From: Apoda limacodes
Taxonomy: Eukaryota; Arthropoda; Insecta; Lepidoptera; Limacodidae
Direction of reading: 5' to 3'
Length of the DNA: 64,000 nt
Assembly (NCBI GenBank): GCA_946406115.1
Contig: OX291544.1
Location: 5,146,001-5,210,000 of the forward strand
Shown here one piece after another: positions 12,150 to 24,400 of the stretch. The translations under genes were made by a program, and so were the position numbers. The notes under the pieces were generated by a model. It saw nothing but the letters and a program-made list of their open reading frames with translations, did not search any database and was not told the DNA's origin. Positions within the stretch are counted from its first letter, which is position 1. Every line of letters starts with the position of its first letter.

Positions 12150-13110
12150 TTATTAGCCACACACAGTTTGCACAACATATTACTTACTACATTACTTTTA
12201 ACAACTTTAAAATCTGAAATAAATTTTGCACGTAACTCTTCAACACTTGATACTTCCTCTGTGTAACCAAACGTTTGATATCACCCCACAAATAAAAGTC
12301 AAGTGGTGTTAGGTCAGGTGACCGTGGTGGCCAGGAGACTTCTGGAGCACCACGCCCTACCCACTGAAGACCAAACACTTCGTTTAAGTATTCACGCACT
12401 AGTAGTCCATAATGCGGGGGAGCACCATCTTGCTGATAATATACAAGTTCCTGTGAAGAGCAACATTTCTTAGCAGCTGAAGGTATGTAGCGCTGGTGAG
12501 ATGCCCTTCAATAACATATGGACCGAGGATGTGATCGCCGATGATGCCGGCCCATACGTTCAGACTAAAACGCACTTGGAAAGAATTCTTTTTGATAACA
12601 TGTGGATTATATTCCCGATGTGCCCACCAGTGCTCATTATGAACATTGTAAACACCTACTCTGGTGAACAATGCTTCGTCCGTCCACAAAATGTTACATT
12701 GCTGATTATTAAGTAGCCAGCGACAAAAAGTTACCTTGCGCTACCGTCTTGAGGGTGAAGATCTTGTAATCTCCGAAAGTGAAATGGGTGCTGTTGTTCC
12801 CTTTTCAGCAGCCGCCATACGGTAGTGTAATGCACATTGAAGTACGTGCCGGCGTACTTGAACGTGGCTCCCTCTCGAAGTACGCCAGGATATCTTCCTG
12901 TAATTCCACCGACAGTCCTACACTGGGACAGTGCCAAGGCACGTCAAACTGACGATGGTCACGCAGCGTTTGGGTTGCAGCCAGCATTGTATCCCGTGTT
13001 GGTCTTGGCCGATTCGGAAACATCTCCACAAACAAATCTACTGCACCGCACAAACTGTCACCACTTATAGCGTAATAAACGCACCAATTCCACAAGTTCG
13101 TGATTCGAAT
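12150..13110 (-). pseudogene. Transposase relic, DUF4817 DNA-binding plus DDE domain
   Basis: Read right to left on the minus strand, pieces in different frames assemble a transposase. First comes YYAISGDSLCGAVDLFVEMF and PNRPRPTRDTMLA, an N-terminal helix-turn-helix of the DUF4817 type. A linker with the block VHYTTVWRLLKREQ follows. Then comes WTDEALFTRVG (first catalytic Asp), VRFSLNVWAGIIGDH, and QQDGAPPHYGLLVREYLNEV (second Asp) near 12420. Last is SPDLTPLDFYLWGDIKRLV (third acidic residue) near 12310. It belongs near the Tc1/mariner DDE superfamily. At least three frame changes make it inactive. Terminal inverted repeats were not located. Confidence 0.8.
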
Positions 13111-13159
13111 ATTGAGAAGTCATTATTAAACACAGCAATTAGTAATTAACAGCAACAAG

Positions 13160-15480
13160 TATTTACTTACGCGTGTCCGGCGGCAGACTGATTGATGGAC
13201 GGAAAAGAGAAAAGGTACAAAAAGTAAGTGAGGGAGTTTTATTTTTTCACAGATTTGGGTTCAGTATCTGACTTCTTATCACCTCCTTCAATTCGGCGGG
13301 AATGCAAATGCAAATCAACATATTGTATATACATACAATTATGATTTGTGGTTAAGAAATTTGATAAAAAGACTATGGTAGGTACTCATTTTTATTAGGT
13401 TAATAAAACAACACAAAAACAAAAAATTGTAGCCAACCTACTTATATACTAAAACAAACAAATAGAACAAAAATGGTAAAACAAATCTAATAGGAAATAT
13501 TTTGTAGCAAATCAATATAGCTACCAATCAAAGGAAACAAAAGTAGTTTTACTACATTATACTTATCAATAGGTTTGAAAATGCATTAGTGTCAAACAAT
13601 GTAATTATACCTTCAATTAAAATCGACTAAGACTAAAGACGAGCCGAATAATAACCATTCAATAAGGAAAAAAGTGAATTTAATCTGGATAAATAAAAGT
13701 TACCAACTTGTATTTGACTGATTAGTTTTTGGAATTAAAATAGGTATCTACTATGTAAAGACATCGCAAGCTAAATCTAATGGCCTAGTTAGCTAGGTCT
13801 GGTATGACCGGTGTAACAGTTATAAACGTTAAAAACCATCATATCAGAACATTAGATACAAATCTATTTATCAAAACCTTGCTCTTAATAGTGTGTTTAG
13901 ATCATTGTCTTTGAATTTACAAACCAATTGTATTTCAAATTACATGTCTTCGCTTCTAAGATACGATTGCGGGTCAAATCCCACCAAGGCGACCACAGGG
14001 GCGTGAGTAGCACTAATACAGCAAATCTTAGTAATTATTCGTATTTCATATGCTTACTCAATTTGTTTTCAAGTGACCCAATCGTGGTGAGCTCCGGCGC
14101 ACGACTGGGAGCGTAGAAACCTAATGAAATCAGTCGTACGTGTGCTGAGCTCATCCGATCGGGTAACCAAATCGGGAAATCTAATCAGATATCTGTTTTC
14201 CCGTCGCACAGATATCTTAATTTGAATGTGAACCAAATCACATAAACAGTATTAGTAAATTTCGGAACAAAGTACAATTTCGCGTACTACCATTTATGCG
14301 GTGCTTACTACGTTGCTTATCGCGTTTATGGCAATTGACCGTCATTTGTAACTAAATTATCTTTGCCTTATGCATGGCCGGATAATTCACACTCCATGTT
14401 CTACAAATAAATCACAGTAAAATAAACAATACTTTTTTGGTGCACAGCCAATTACTTACTAATTCTAACTTTGGTAATTACAAAAGTATAGACAATTTGC
14501 CAAGCCATGTGACTTGTTAAAATTACTTGTAAATATAACAATACCGCGGCCTATTATAAAAACTATTGCAGCCGATATTTTTTTTAAATATCTAGTTGTG
14601 TAATTTCGAAATGCGCTCTGTTATATCATGACATTGTATTCTACTAACGTAATATTTAGAAACTCATATGTACTTCTTGTTTTCAGTTGCAATAGTTTTG
14701 TTTCTGTTACGCGATATAATCTCTCCCCTATATAAGTAAGCACCATGCGAACACTAAATTTCGATGTTGGTTACCATATTCCTGCCTCTATCGGCCGAAA
14801 TTGTCTAAACTAATGTAGAAATACCGTTAAGTTTATTAACAAATCAATTTCAAATAATTAAATAAAAATATTATGCAATGTCAAGTATAAAACAATTAAA
14901 ACAGTCTACAGTTAAGAAAATAGTAATAAAATTTAAATAAAAAAAAATTCAAATAACCTTAATTGTCACATGAGCATGTCTTTTGGGGACTCCATAAATT
15001 ATATAACACATATTCACCGTATTATAATATTTATATTATAATACCTATATTGCTAAATTCATGCCTAATCCTGACTTATTATATAAGTTCATAGTTTATT
15101 ACTATATAAATATATATAGTCCGTCAGAGACTGGCAAAACTGGGTATATCATTCTGTCCTTAGTTTTTACCCGACTGCGCCAGATTATATATATTTATTT
15201 GGCACGCTCTGTAGCCTAAACGGCTTGATTGGTTTTAGCTTGAGATGTGTCTATAGATTTGTCTCAATTGTGAGAGTGACACTGGGTATATAAAATGCTT
15301 AAATCAAAATGGCAGATTTTATGAGCTTTAACGTGCAAGCTAAACAAAAAGTTTTTTTTCAAAAACCCTCGAGTTAGGTATCAAACTAAAGGGCTTTAAA
15401 AGGCGAATACGGAAAGATATAACAATTATAAGGAAATAGTCAAACGTGAGTAAAAAAAACTAAAAAAAAAAACTGTGATT
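13160..15480. other. No gene recognised
   Basis: No coding exon was found on either strand. There is a GGGTCAAATCCC-like segment near 13970 that resembles a Pol III B box, but no matching A box was convincing. The remainder is A+T-rich. Confidence 0.45.
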
Positions 15481-15483
15481 AAA

Positions 15484-15698
15484 AAAAAACCCCGACTGCA
15501 AAAACATTAAGAACAAAACAGAAATTAAAACATACCAAATATTTAACTTTAAGCAGGCGGGACTCATTTTAAGGCAACTAGCACAAGTGTAAGCAATCTG
15601 AACAATATTTGAACTTGCAATAAAATTAGCCTATAGTTAAATATTTGGTATGTTTTAATATCTGTTTTGTTCTTAATGTCTTTGCAGTCGGGTTTTTT
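15484..15698. mobile_element. Small foldback element, about 63-base arms
   Basis: CCCGACTGCAAAAACATTAA and the following ACATACCAAATATTTAACT in the left arm (15484-15547) pair with AGTTAAATATTTGGTATGT and AATGTCTTTGCAGTCGGG in the right arm (15635-15698), with only a few mismatches. The spacer is about 87 bases. There is no coding content. It fits a MITE with long terminal inverted repeats. Confidence 0.75.
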
Positions 15699-15780
15699 AT
15701 TTATTAAATTTTATTTTACCCCTTCTAACTTTGAAGCCGGTAATTTGCGACGTATGAGAAATATAAAAACATTCTAGTCC

Positions 15781-17352
15781 AGGGAGCCAATTCTCACGCG
15801 ATCGAATTAATCACGAATTCGAAATTAAGTACGAATTTAAACTTTTCTCGAACGAAAATGTAGTTTAGCAATTCTGGTAATGTCGAATCCGACATTTCTC
15901 GAACGCAAGGCGCTCGAACTGCTTCGAGTGGTCGGGACCGTTCGAAACTACATCTCGCATTCGAATCATGACAAATTTAGTTCAAAATGATTGGGTTCTA
16001 AACATTAACTCTACTCTTAGCGTGAACTATATGTTCTAAAATCTAAAGTAAATGTCTAAAATGTAGGTCAGAGTAATTAAAAGGGCGGAAAAAATGACAT
16101 ATTACCAAATATAATATTTTTTTACCTTTATTACTTTCATAATACATTACTAGTTTTTTCTCAATGAATAGATTGGCCGTTTTTTGCAATTATTAAAGTC
16201 GCCCATGACAATAATATTCATCTATTTCTATTGATTTCCATCATAATTAACACTAGATTACATCACATACACAAAAATGTTTGAGGTCCGGCACCGCCAT
16301 CTTTAGTGCTGCGTAGTATTTTGATAATACTAGGTGGTAATTTCATGTGAAAAACATTTAATAAACATAATTACACCGTTGAAAAATAAGAATAACCTAA
16401 AATTCTCAACCAAATAAACAAATAAAATACACAACAAAAACAAACAGTTTTTTTTTTTTTTTTTTTGCCCAGTTGTAGAGCGTTTTTAAAAACGCCTATT
16501 CTAATATGCTTCTTTTGATAAATTAAAAAAGGGTTCGGTGACTACAAAATGTTTGAAGCAACAGTTTACTTGTGTTTCATCATTATTAATGAGGAAATAA
16601 TAAATATAACTAAGTTTGTAAACTAAATCCCTATTTCGAGAAATTGCTTTCATCTTTAAACGGAACGTATTTGGACATAAATAAAAAAAAACTCTGTTTT
16701 TTTTGTGTGTTTTATTTGTTTATTTGGTTGAGAATTTTAGGTTATTCTTATTTTCAACGGTGAAATTATGTTTATTAAATGTTTTTCACATGAAATTACC
16801 ACCTAGTATTATCAAAATACTACGCAGCACTAAAGATGTCGGTGCCGGACCTCAAACATTTTTGTGTATGTGATGTAATCTAGTGTTTGTTATGATGGAA
16901 ATCAATAGAAATAGAAGAATATTATTGTCATGGGCGACTTTGATATTTGCAAAAAACAGCCAATCAATCAATTGAGAAAAGACTAGTAATGTATTATGAA
17001 AGTAATAAAGGTAAAAAAAATATCATATTTGGTAATATGTCATTTTTTCCGCCCTTTTAATAATTCTGACCTACATTTTAGACATTTACTTTAGATTTTA
17101 GAACATATAGTTCACGCTAAGAGTAGAATTAATGTTTAGAACCCAATCATTTTGAACTAAATTTGTCATGATTCGAATGCGAGATGTAGTCTCGAACGGT
17201 CCCGACCACTCGAAGCAGAGCGCCTTGCGTTCGAGAAATGTCGGATTCGACATTACCAGAATTGCTAAACTACATTTTCGTTCGAGAAAAGTTTAAATTC
17301 GTACTTTATTTCGAATTCGTGATCAATTCGATCGCGTGAGAATTGGCTCCCA
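15781..17352. mobile_element. Long foldback element with about 650-base inverted arms
   Basis: The left arm starts GGGAGCCAATTCTCACGCGA and runs to about 16440. The right arm runs from about 16697 and ends with TCGCGTGAGAATTGGCTCCC. The arms read as near-perfect reverse complements by eye, apart from scattered substitutions and small indels. For example, ATGTTTAGAACCCAATCATT at 17130 mirrors AATGATTGGGTTCTAAACAT at 15986. The roughly 255-base spacer starts with a poly-T run near 16449. No transposase is encoded. No certain target-site duplication was seen. It lies between CHMP1 and spermine synthase. Confidence 0.85.
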
Positions 17353-18344
17353 GACACTGCATCATAAGCAGTGTTGCGGCCAGCCACCGGGGAACACCCA
17401 TTCCAGGTATAAAAAACGTGTAGATGTATACATTACGTACTAAAAGAAAAGCATCCTATCTATCACTCCCTCTATCTATCCCCCTACAAATTAGTGCCGT
17501 AATTTATGAATACCATTAGTTATCCAATCTTATCTTAGAGATGTAAAGTAACAGTCATATTTAATAAGTGATCAAGGCCGGCTTTAGTGCTATGCGGTTC
17601 GACGGAGCGGTTGGTTATACGTATGACGTCAGATGGAGTCTTATAGATCGGACCGACTGCATCACAGTTTCAGTATACCGATTTGGCTAATCGCATAGCA
17701 CTATCACCAACTTCCACTTTACAATAAATGTAGTTCATATTGTCTTTATATTTTTGCTTATTAAATAACTTCAACTAACTTTCCTGTTTATATAGGTCTT
17801 GGATGCCTAAACCAAAAAACTGGTGATTTTTCTACTGTTTTCCTTGCTAATTAGATCGCAATTAGGGTTCATTTCATATTAAAGGCTATCAAATAACAGT
17901 TTTCAAGCCTTGTAAATGACATAGACTAATATTTTAACTTGCTTTGCTCGCAAGAAATTAAGAGTGTGCCACTATTTGCATGGTTACCCATATAATGACT
18001 GACCACGCCCAATGTGGCTTAACTTAGCAAACCGTTTCCGACAAATGAACGCAACTAGACCACAAACTCACGTCATTAGAAGACTTGCATTACTAAAACT
18101 AAAAATATAAAAACCAAGTTGCTACAAACAATTGCGGATCATCGTATTTATATGACTGTTACCTCAAATCATCATACGATCTAGCACTTACAGAGATCTT
18201 TTCTTACGAGATTCGACTGTGCCGAAAAACTATCACCAATAGGAGATCAAAATTTTGAACCAATCTTTTACATGTCGCTATTATCACTTTTAATCTTAAA
18301 CTAAACTTAGGATTATTAGTATACATTAATCGAATCGAATGACT
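17353..18344. other. No gene recognised; possible decayed MITE at 17580-17710
   Basis: No coding content. GCTTTAGTGCTATGCGGTT near 17581 and CTAATCGCATAGCACTAT near 17687 are loosely inverted copies about 100 bases apart, suggesting a small palindromic element. The rest is unremarkable 3' flank of spermine synthase. Confidence 0.4.
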
Positions 18345-18350
18345 TTTATT
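18345..18350 (-). promoter_or_regulatory. Candidate polyadenylation signal of spermine synthase
   Basis: AATAAA on the minus strand, about 60 bases past the stop codon of the minus-strand spermine synthase gene. Confidence 0.6.
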
Positions 18351-18410
18351 GCAAAGAGAAAATACTAGGTAGGAACTATTGTTTAATAGATTTTTGGTTA
18401 AACGGTTTTG

Positions 18411-21400
18411 TTAGGCATCCACAGGGTTGGGGTTCTTAAACGATATTTGGTAGAAAATCCATTCTTCTAAAAAGGACGGCACGAACGCTTTGGTTTTGGT
18501 GAACTTGACCGGCGGCTCCATTTTCTTCAATTCCTGTTCATACATTTCTAGTGATTCAGGAGAAGTTGCTCCATTTCCCTACGGAAAGGAAAACATAACA
18601 AATTATACAAAAGTAACAGGTACAGCGGAATGCAGAACATAAAACAAAACCATCGTAAAGCAACACATGAGAGTTAACTAGAATATTCAAATAGTTACGT
18701 GAAGGGGCGTTAAGCAACGCCTGACAGTTTACCATAGTATTCAAAAAGTTACGTAAAGGGGCGTAAAGCAACACCTGATAGACCACTATTGTATTCAAAT
18801 AGTTACGTGATGGGGCGTAAAGCAACACCTGATAGACCATTAGTGTATTCAAATAGTTACGTGAAGGGGCGTAAAGCAACACCTGATAGACCACTAGTGT
18901 ATTCAAATAGTTACGTGAAGGGGCGTAAAGCAACACCTGATAGACCACTAGTGTATTCAAATAGTTACTTGAAGGGGCGTAAAGCAACACCTGATAGACC
19001 ACTAGTGTATTCAAATAGTTACGTGAAGGGGCGTAAAGCAACACTAAAAAAAACCAAAAAATTTCGAACAGCGCCCTATGTGGGAGTCAGTGCAACTATC
19101 TTTTGTCTACAAAATCGTTGCAACAACTAATGCCATGGTTTAGAAGTTATGGCTTAGAACGTACAAAAAATTAATATCCCAAAATCTGAAAAATTCTTTT
19201 TGATTTATTTTTTTACAGGAAATTAAAGGGATATTTCTATGTTCATATGTTTCTAAGAGAAACAAGTAGTTCTTTTTGTCGATTAAAAATATTTTTCCAT
19301 AGACTGAACCCTAATACTTTAGCATTTTTAACCACTACTTGTTGTACTGTGTTGTACTATACATTCAAGAAATCTTCCTTTCGCATTTAACTATCTATAT
19401 ACAAGGTATATTGTAAGTATACGACATTTAATCCAGCATTTTTTTAAGACACAATTTTTTTTTTATTTTTTTTAATCTTTATTCAACAAAAAACTATGTT
19501 TGTAGATACTTACATGCGTCATAAACTTCCCAGTAGTTCTAAGTATTTTGAAGGATGAGTTGAGGATGTTGACCATGAACTCCCAGAGCTCTCCACAAGC
19601 CGAGTCCGATATTGGGATGTCAGTTAGGTCTCCAAAAACGTAGTCCACTTTCTTGCCTTCCGATATGAATTTATTCACCGTCAACATACAATCTTCAACT
19701 ATTATCTAAAATTGCAAAATTACATATTTTTTAAAAAAAAATTTATAGCTATGGCCCGCGCGAAATTGGATTATTGGCGTAGAATTTCTACAAGTTCTAA
19801 AATTTATTAAGAAAGTTTGTTTGCTGTGAATTTCGTTAATAGTTAATTAGTCCTGAGGGAAATTATTAGTAAAAAGTATTAGTACTTATTCAGAATGTTA
19901 TAATTTTATTTTCGATAATATTACATGGTTCATAAACTTATATTTAATAACTGTTTTACAAAAGTACCAACTTCATCTAAGTACCTTTTAATGGAGTTTG
20001 TACGACTTTTTTTTACTTTTCCGACAACATTTAAGCTACTTGACTTTGACAGTTTTCCTTTTAATTTCGTTATATATGCTACTTCCATGACTTTTTTTAT
20101 ACACCCACACTATGGTGTAGACGAGAAAAAACAGACACCCCTAATCTTACGTGAGTTTTTCAAAATGCGTATCGTTAGTGTGAAATTTCGTGATATTTGG
20201 TGAGACACCCCTCTACCCCACGTGAGGGGGTGAGATTCTTTTCGATGGCCCCCCCCCCAAGGCCTCACGTAATTTATGGTCGCCCCCTAAATCATTTATG
20301 AATAAAAAGTGCAGAGGCCTTTAAAGTTTTTAAGGTCAGTACGTACCTAAACCGCAAAAGCTGTGTTTACATGTATAAGGTAATCTAGACCAAACAGTAG
20401 TGAGAGTGAGCTTGACTTAACCCTTTTAATCATCTGAATTATTGCTTATGTGAGTCAAAGGACGCGAATTAAGGAACACTTCCACTTGCGCCAAGACAGT
20501 TCAAAATCAAAATCTTTTTATTCAAATGGGTTACTAAGAACACTTTCGAATCGTCAAGTAAATTACGTACTACTAGCTTCACAAAGTAATTACAATACTG
20601 TTTTATTGCGTGCCTCCAATAGGTAATCTTTGTAAAATTATAAACGAAACATAATAATATAACTAATAAATACTAGTTTTTTTTTTTATTGAAACACTAA
20701 ATAAACAAGATTTACAATGTTAATAGATTGATTTAAAAAAAACTATCTATATTTAGGTAATAGTTCAATTGCCTATTGTTTTTCAGATTTCATGGGGGGG
20801 GGGGGGCATGTGATACGTTAAAAGTCTTCAATTATTCTGTGACGGGATTCAAAGTAACTCCCGAGAAAAATATATTCATATAACATATAATATTACACAG
20901 CAAACGTACATATATACATACTAAGAATACAAAGAAGTTTGCAGGAGCAGACGAGCCTCCAGCACCCGTTCACAAGTATGACACATGAGTCAGCCATGGC
21001 TTCGCTCAACCATGTTTTAGGGAACTTAACGACCCGACGCACATGCCACCACCGCAGAGACTTTGAGAGAGCATGGCACACTCAAGCAAATAAAAAATAA
21101 AAAATAAAACTTCGATTGTACTATATTCATATAACATATAATATTACACATATATATACACATACATACATATTTACATTTTACAAACATATACATTAAT
21201 AAATAAATAGGTATTCATATACATATTAAAGTTAATATAAAATACACATACATGCACATATTCTATATACACATACAGACATATAATAATACATATATAT
21301 ATAAATATACAAATATCATAGTGTTTGTCAATTACGTAAATGGTGGTAGGTATGGAACCCTCGGTGCGCAAGTCCGACTCGCTCTTGACCGGTTTTTAAA

Positions 21401-24400
21401 AAAAATGCCGAACCGACAAATGTTTGCGGCAATTTTACATAAATATAATATATAAAATAAGTACTAACTCAACAATGAAATGATGTACCTACCTACAACT
21501 ACCACCACTACTACCACTACTACCATACCTACTCGTATATTAATAATAAAAAAATAACCCTAAATTGTGTCGGTCGGAACGGTCGCCTGCGAAATAGGGG
21601 GTGGGGAGTCCCCGACCTGGACCGCACCGCACGTTGCGGCAGCGTTGGTTTCATGCACGGGTAAGGCGTAAGTAATTTTTCTATCTTTCATAATTTTACC
21701 TGCTGGTGAGCGTGAGTAATTACTCATAGGTAGAAGGTAATTGGGTGGGATCGCGGGAAAACAAGAGGAAAATGGTATTAATTTATAGTACGGGAAAACA
21801 ATTTATATATATTATACCTTAGTTTATGGTAGTATAGGTAGGGCATTAGTATTTCAAGGTAGGGCATTGCCCCACAATGCCGCCCCTTAGCTACGGCCCT
21901 GACCGCACCTTATCGTTGGCCTGTCTAGACAGCTGAGTTACCTTACTATTAGTAGTTATAACGCTTTAGTAAAGGTTTGAAAAGTAGTGAAATTAATGCA
22001 TGTATTACTTCATAATTGGGGGCCTTTTTGCACTCCAAAACATCTCCACAAATGGTCCTCATAAACGTTTTGCAAGCGTCCAGAACAAGGTCGTCTATTT
22101 CTAACATCCAAATAAATTTTGGATGTTCCTTCAACAGCTCGTACATAAGTGCACCATCGCCACCACCTTAAAATTCATATAAAGCATTCACACGCTTCTT
22201 GTTAAACTATAATTATTTCACACACATACAATGCAAATAAAAAACTCTGACGTCTGGGCACTAGGCGCATACTATAGTAATGGCCTCAACAAAATTTTTT
22301 TGTTTGTTATAACCATTTTATATGTCTCAAAAAAATAACGTTACTCACCTAGAATAACAATTTCTTTGCCTTCATAGCTTTCTTTGCCTCTCTGCATCAA
22401 AGTTTCAGTATATATAAGATCAACTTCAGATATATCTGTAAACAATATACCCATAACATTTTTACTTTGTTGAAATACAAGGTTACTAAATATTATATTA
22501 ATAATCACTAGGAATATTAAGTGTTTTTTTTTATTTTAACAAAAAATAGGGTTTATATGTATGTATTAAAAACCTCTTTTTAAAGAAATTTATACATTAT
22601 GTTTTTCTGTATTTATTTGTGTACAGATAAAGATTTTTTTTAATTCTTGCTCGTAAAGCATGCAACTTATAAAACAAACATAAAGCATTAGATACATAAT
22701 CGCACTAGCGGAAATCCGCGCACTATTTTACACAAAACAAAGCATAGGTAAAGTTTGTGTTGTATTCTTTTAATGTTTTCGCACAAGTTCGTTTAAAAAC
22801 TCGTATGAAATACGTCCTCTAGTGTCATTATTACACAATCGGCCCCATTACTGAAATTCTGCCCCATTTAAGTAACCAACTTGGCTCATTCTGCTCACTT
22901 GTATCATACTGTAAGTAACTGCTATTTCTGCCATTTGAAAATCGAAGTTATTGTAAACTTACTTTGTAAATCATCTAGCACCAACATGTTTCCTAGTGAC
23001 TTAGAGTGTACAATCTGCACCCTTTGGAATGGAGATTGTTTATCTAACAAAACTCTATCTATATCATATTCTAACAGTCTCTCATCTGAAACAAGCAAGC
23101 AATATTTATACTTAGAATGAAAATCCAATGGCTACATTGCTAGAATAGTTAAAAAATATCACAAAAGTGAAGCTGGGAATGGGAAAGAGAAAAGTGGGGA
23201 AACCTTAGAATAGTTGCGTAGATACGTCTGTGAAGTTGGCAGGTCATTTTCTCTCCAGGGTAATGCAACCAATACCAGAATTTGCAGTTTAATTCTTAAA
23301 TTTGCAGTTGTTTATAATATAGCAGTAGCCTGCTAACTTCACACGAAGTGGACAACTGGTATCATTGGGTTCAGCATGTCTTGGACAAGAATAGACTGGT
23401 TGTCGCGTTCTAAATTGGTAGAGAGGGAAGGGGAAAGATGCGGAAACCGGCTATCGGGGTTTGGTTAATTTCTCAATAGCCACTTATCCGATTTCAACAA
23501 ATAAGGTGTCATATGATAAAACATAACATGTCTTATAATGGTTTCTATGTATTCCATACTTTATTAAATATTTAGAAAAAAGCGAATTTATGACAAAACC
23601 CTTTTTTAATTTTATTGAATTGAAGCAGTAAATTACATTAAATTAAAAAGTAATGTATTATTAAGAATTGGGCGATTGACACAGCTATATGAAAGTTTAA
23701 ATTTTTTTAAATTTGGTTGAGAAATGATACAGCTGTTACTGAATTTATACATTAGGGTAACGTGACTAGTGCTGCGCATTGTCCTATCCTATAGAGGGTT
23801 ATATTTTCTAGATTATTTCAATAACTACTAGTAATAAGAATAATTTCATATTAGTAATATGATTTATTTCTATGATCAATCATATAAGTAAATAAAATAT
23901 TAAGTATAAAAATAAAAGATAAAAATAATATTTCATGTTATCATTTACAGTTTTACAAATATTTTGAATAACGAAACTCTGTAGTTAATCTCTTATATTT
24001 TTTCAACTTCATATTACAAATAAAAAAATATAGCCTTTACATTAGGTAGTAACTAACACAAACAATTAAGTTAAAAAAATGTTATAAATGCCTCCCAATT
24101 AATTAAGTTCTAATTCTTCCAAACGTTTTTATCATTAATGTATTCATCAACTTAGTAATAGTTTTTCATAAAACTAACTTTGACATATATTTTTAATTTA
24201 TTAAGAGCTAAATTAACCACACGTTTTGGAATTTTATTGTAAAATATATACTTGTATAGCAAAAGAGCTATTTTCTTTCTGAAGACGACATTTTGGAACT
24301 ACCAATTTATCCTTAATCCTTGTATTAACTCTGTGTAGGTCACTATTTTTGGCAAATACATGCCAATTTTTGCGTATATAGATTATACAAGTGTAGATAT

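Noticed and set aside
13960..14010. tRNA-like GGGTCAAATCCCACC
   Set aside because: Only a B-box-like string; the upstream sequence does not form a tRNA.
18556..19130. Repetitive proteins with an 18-residue period, on both strands
   Set aside because: They are produced by the 54-base minisatellite; the plus and minus frames are equally open, and the real coding exon beside it is spermine synthase exon 7.
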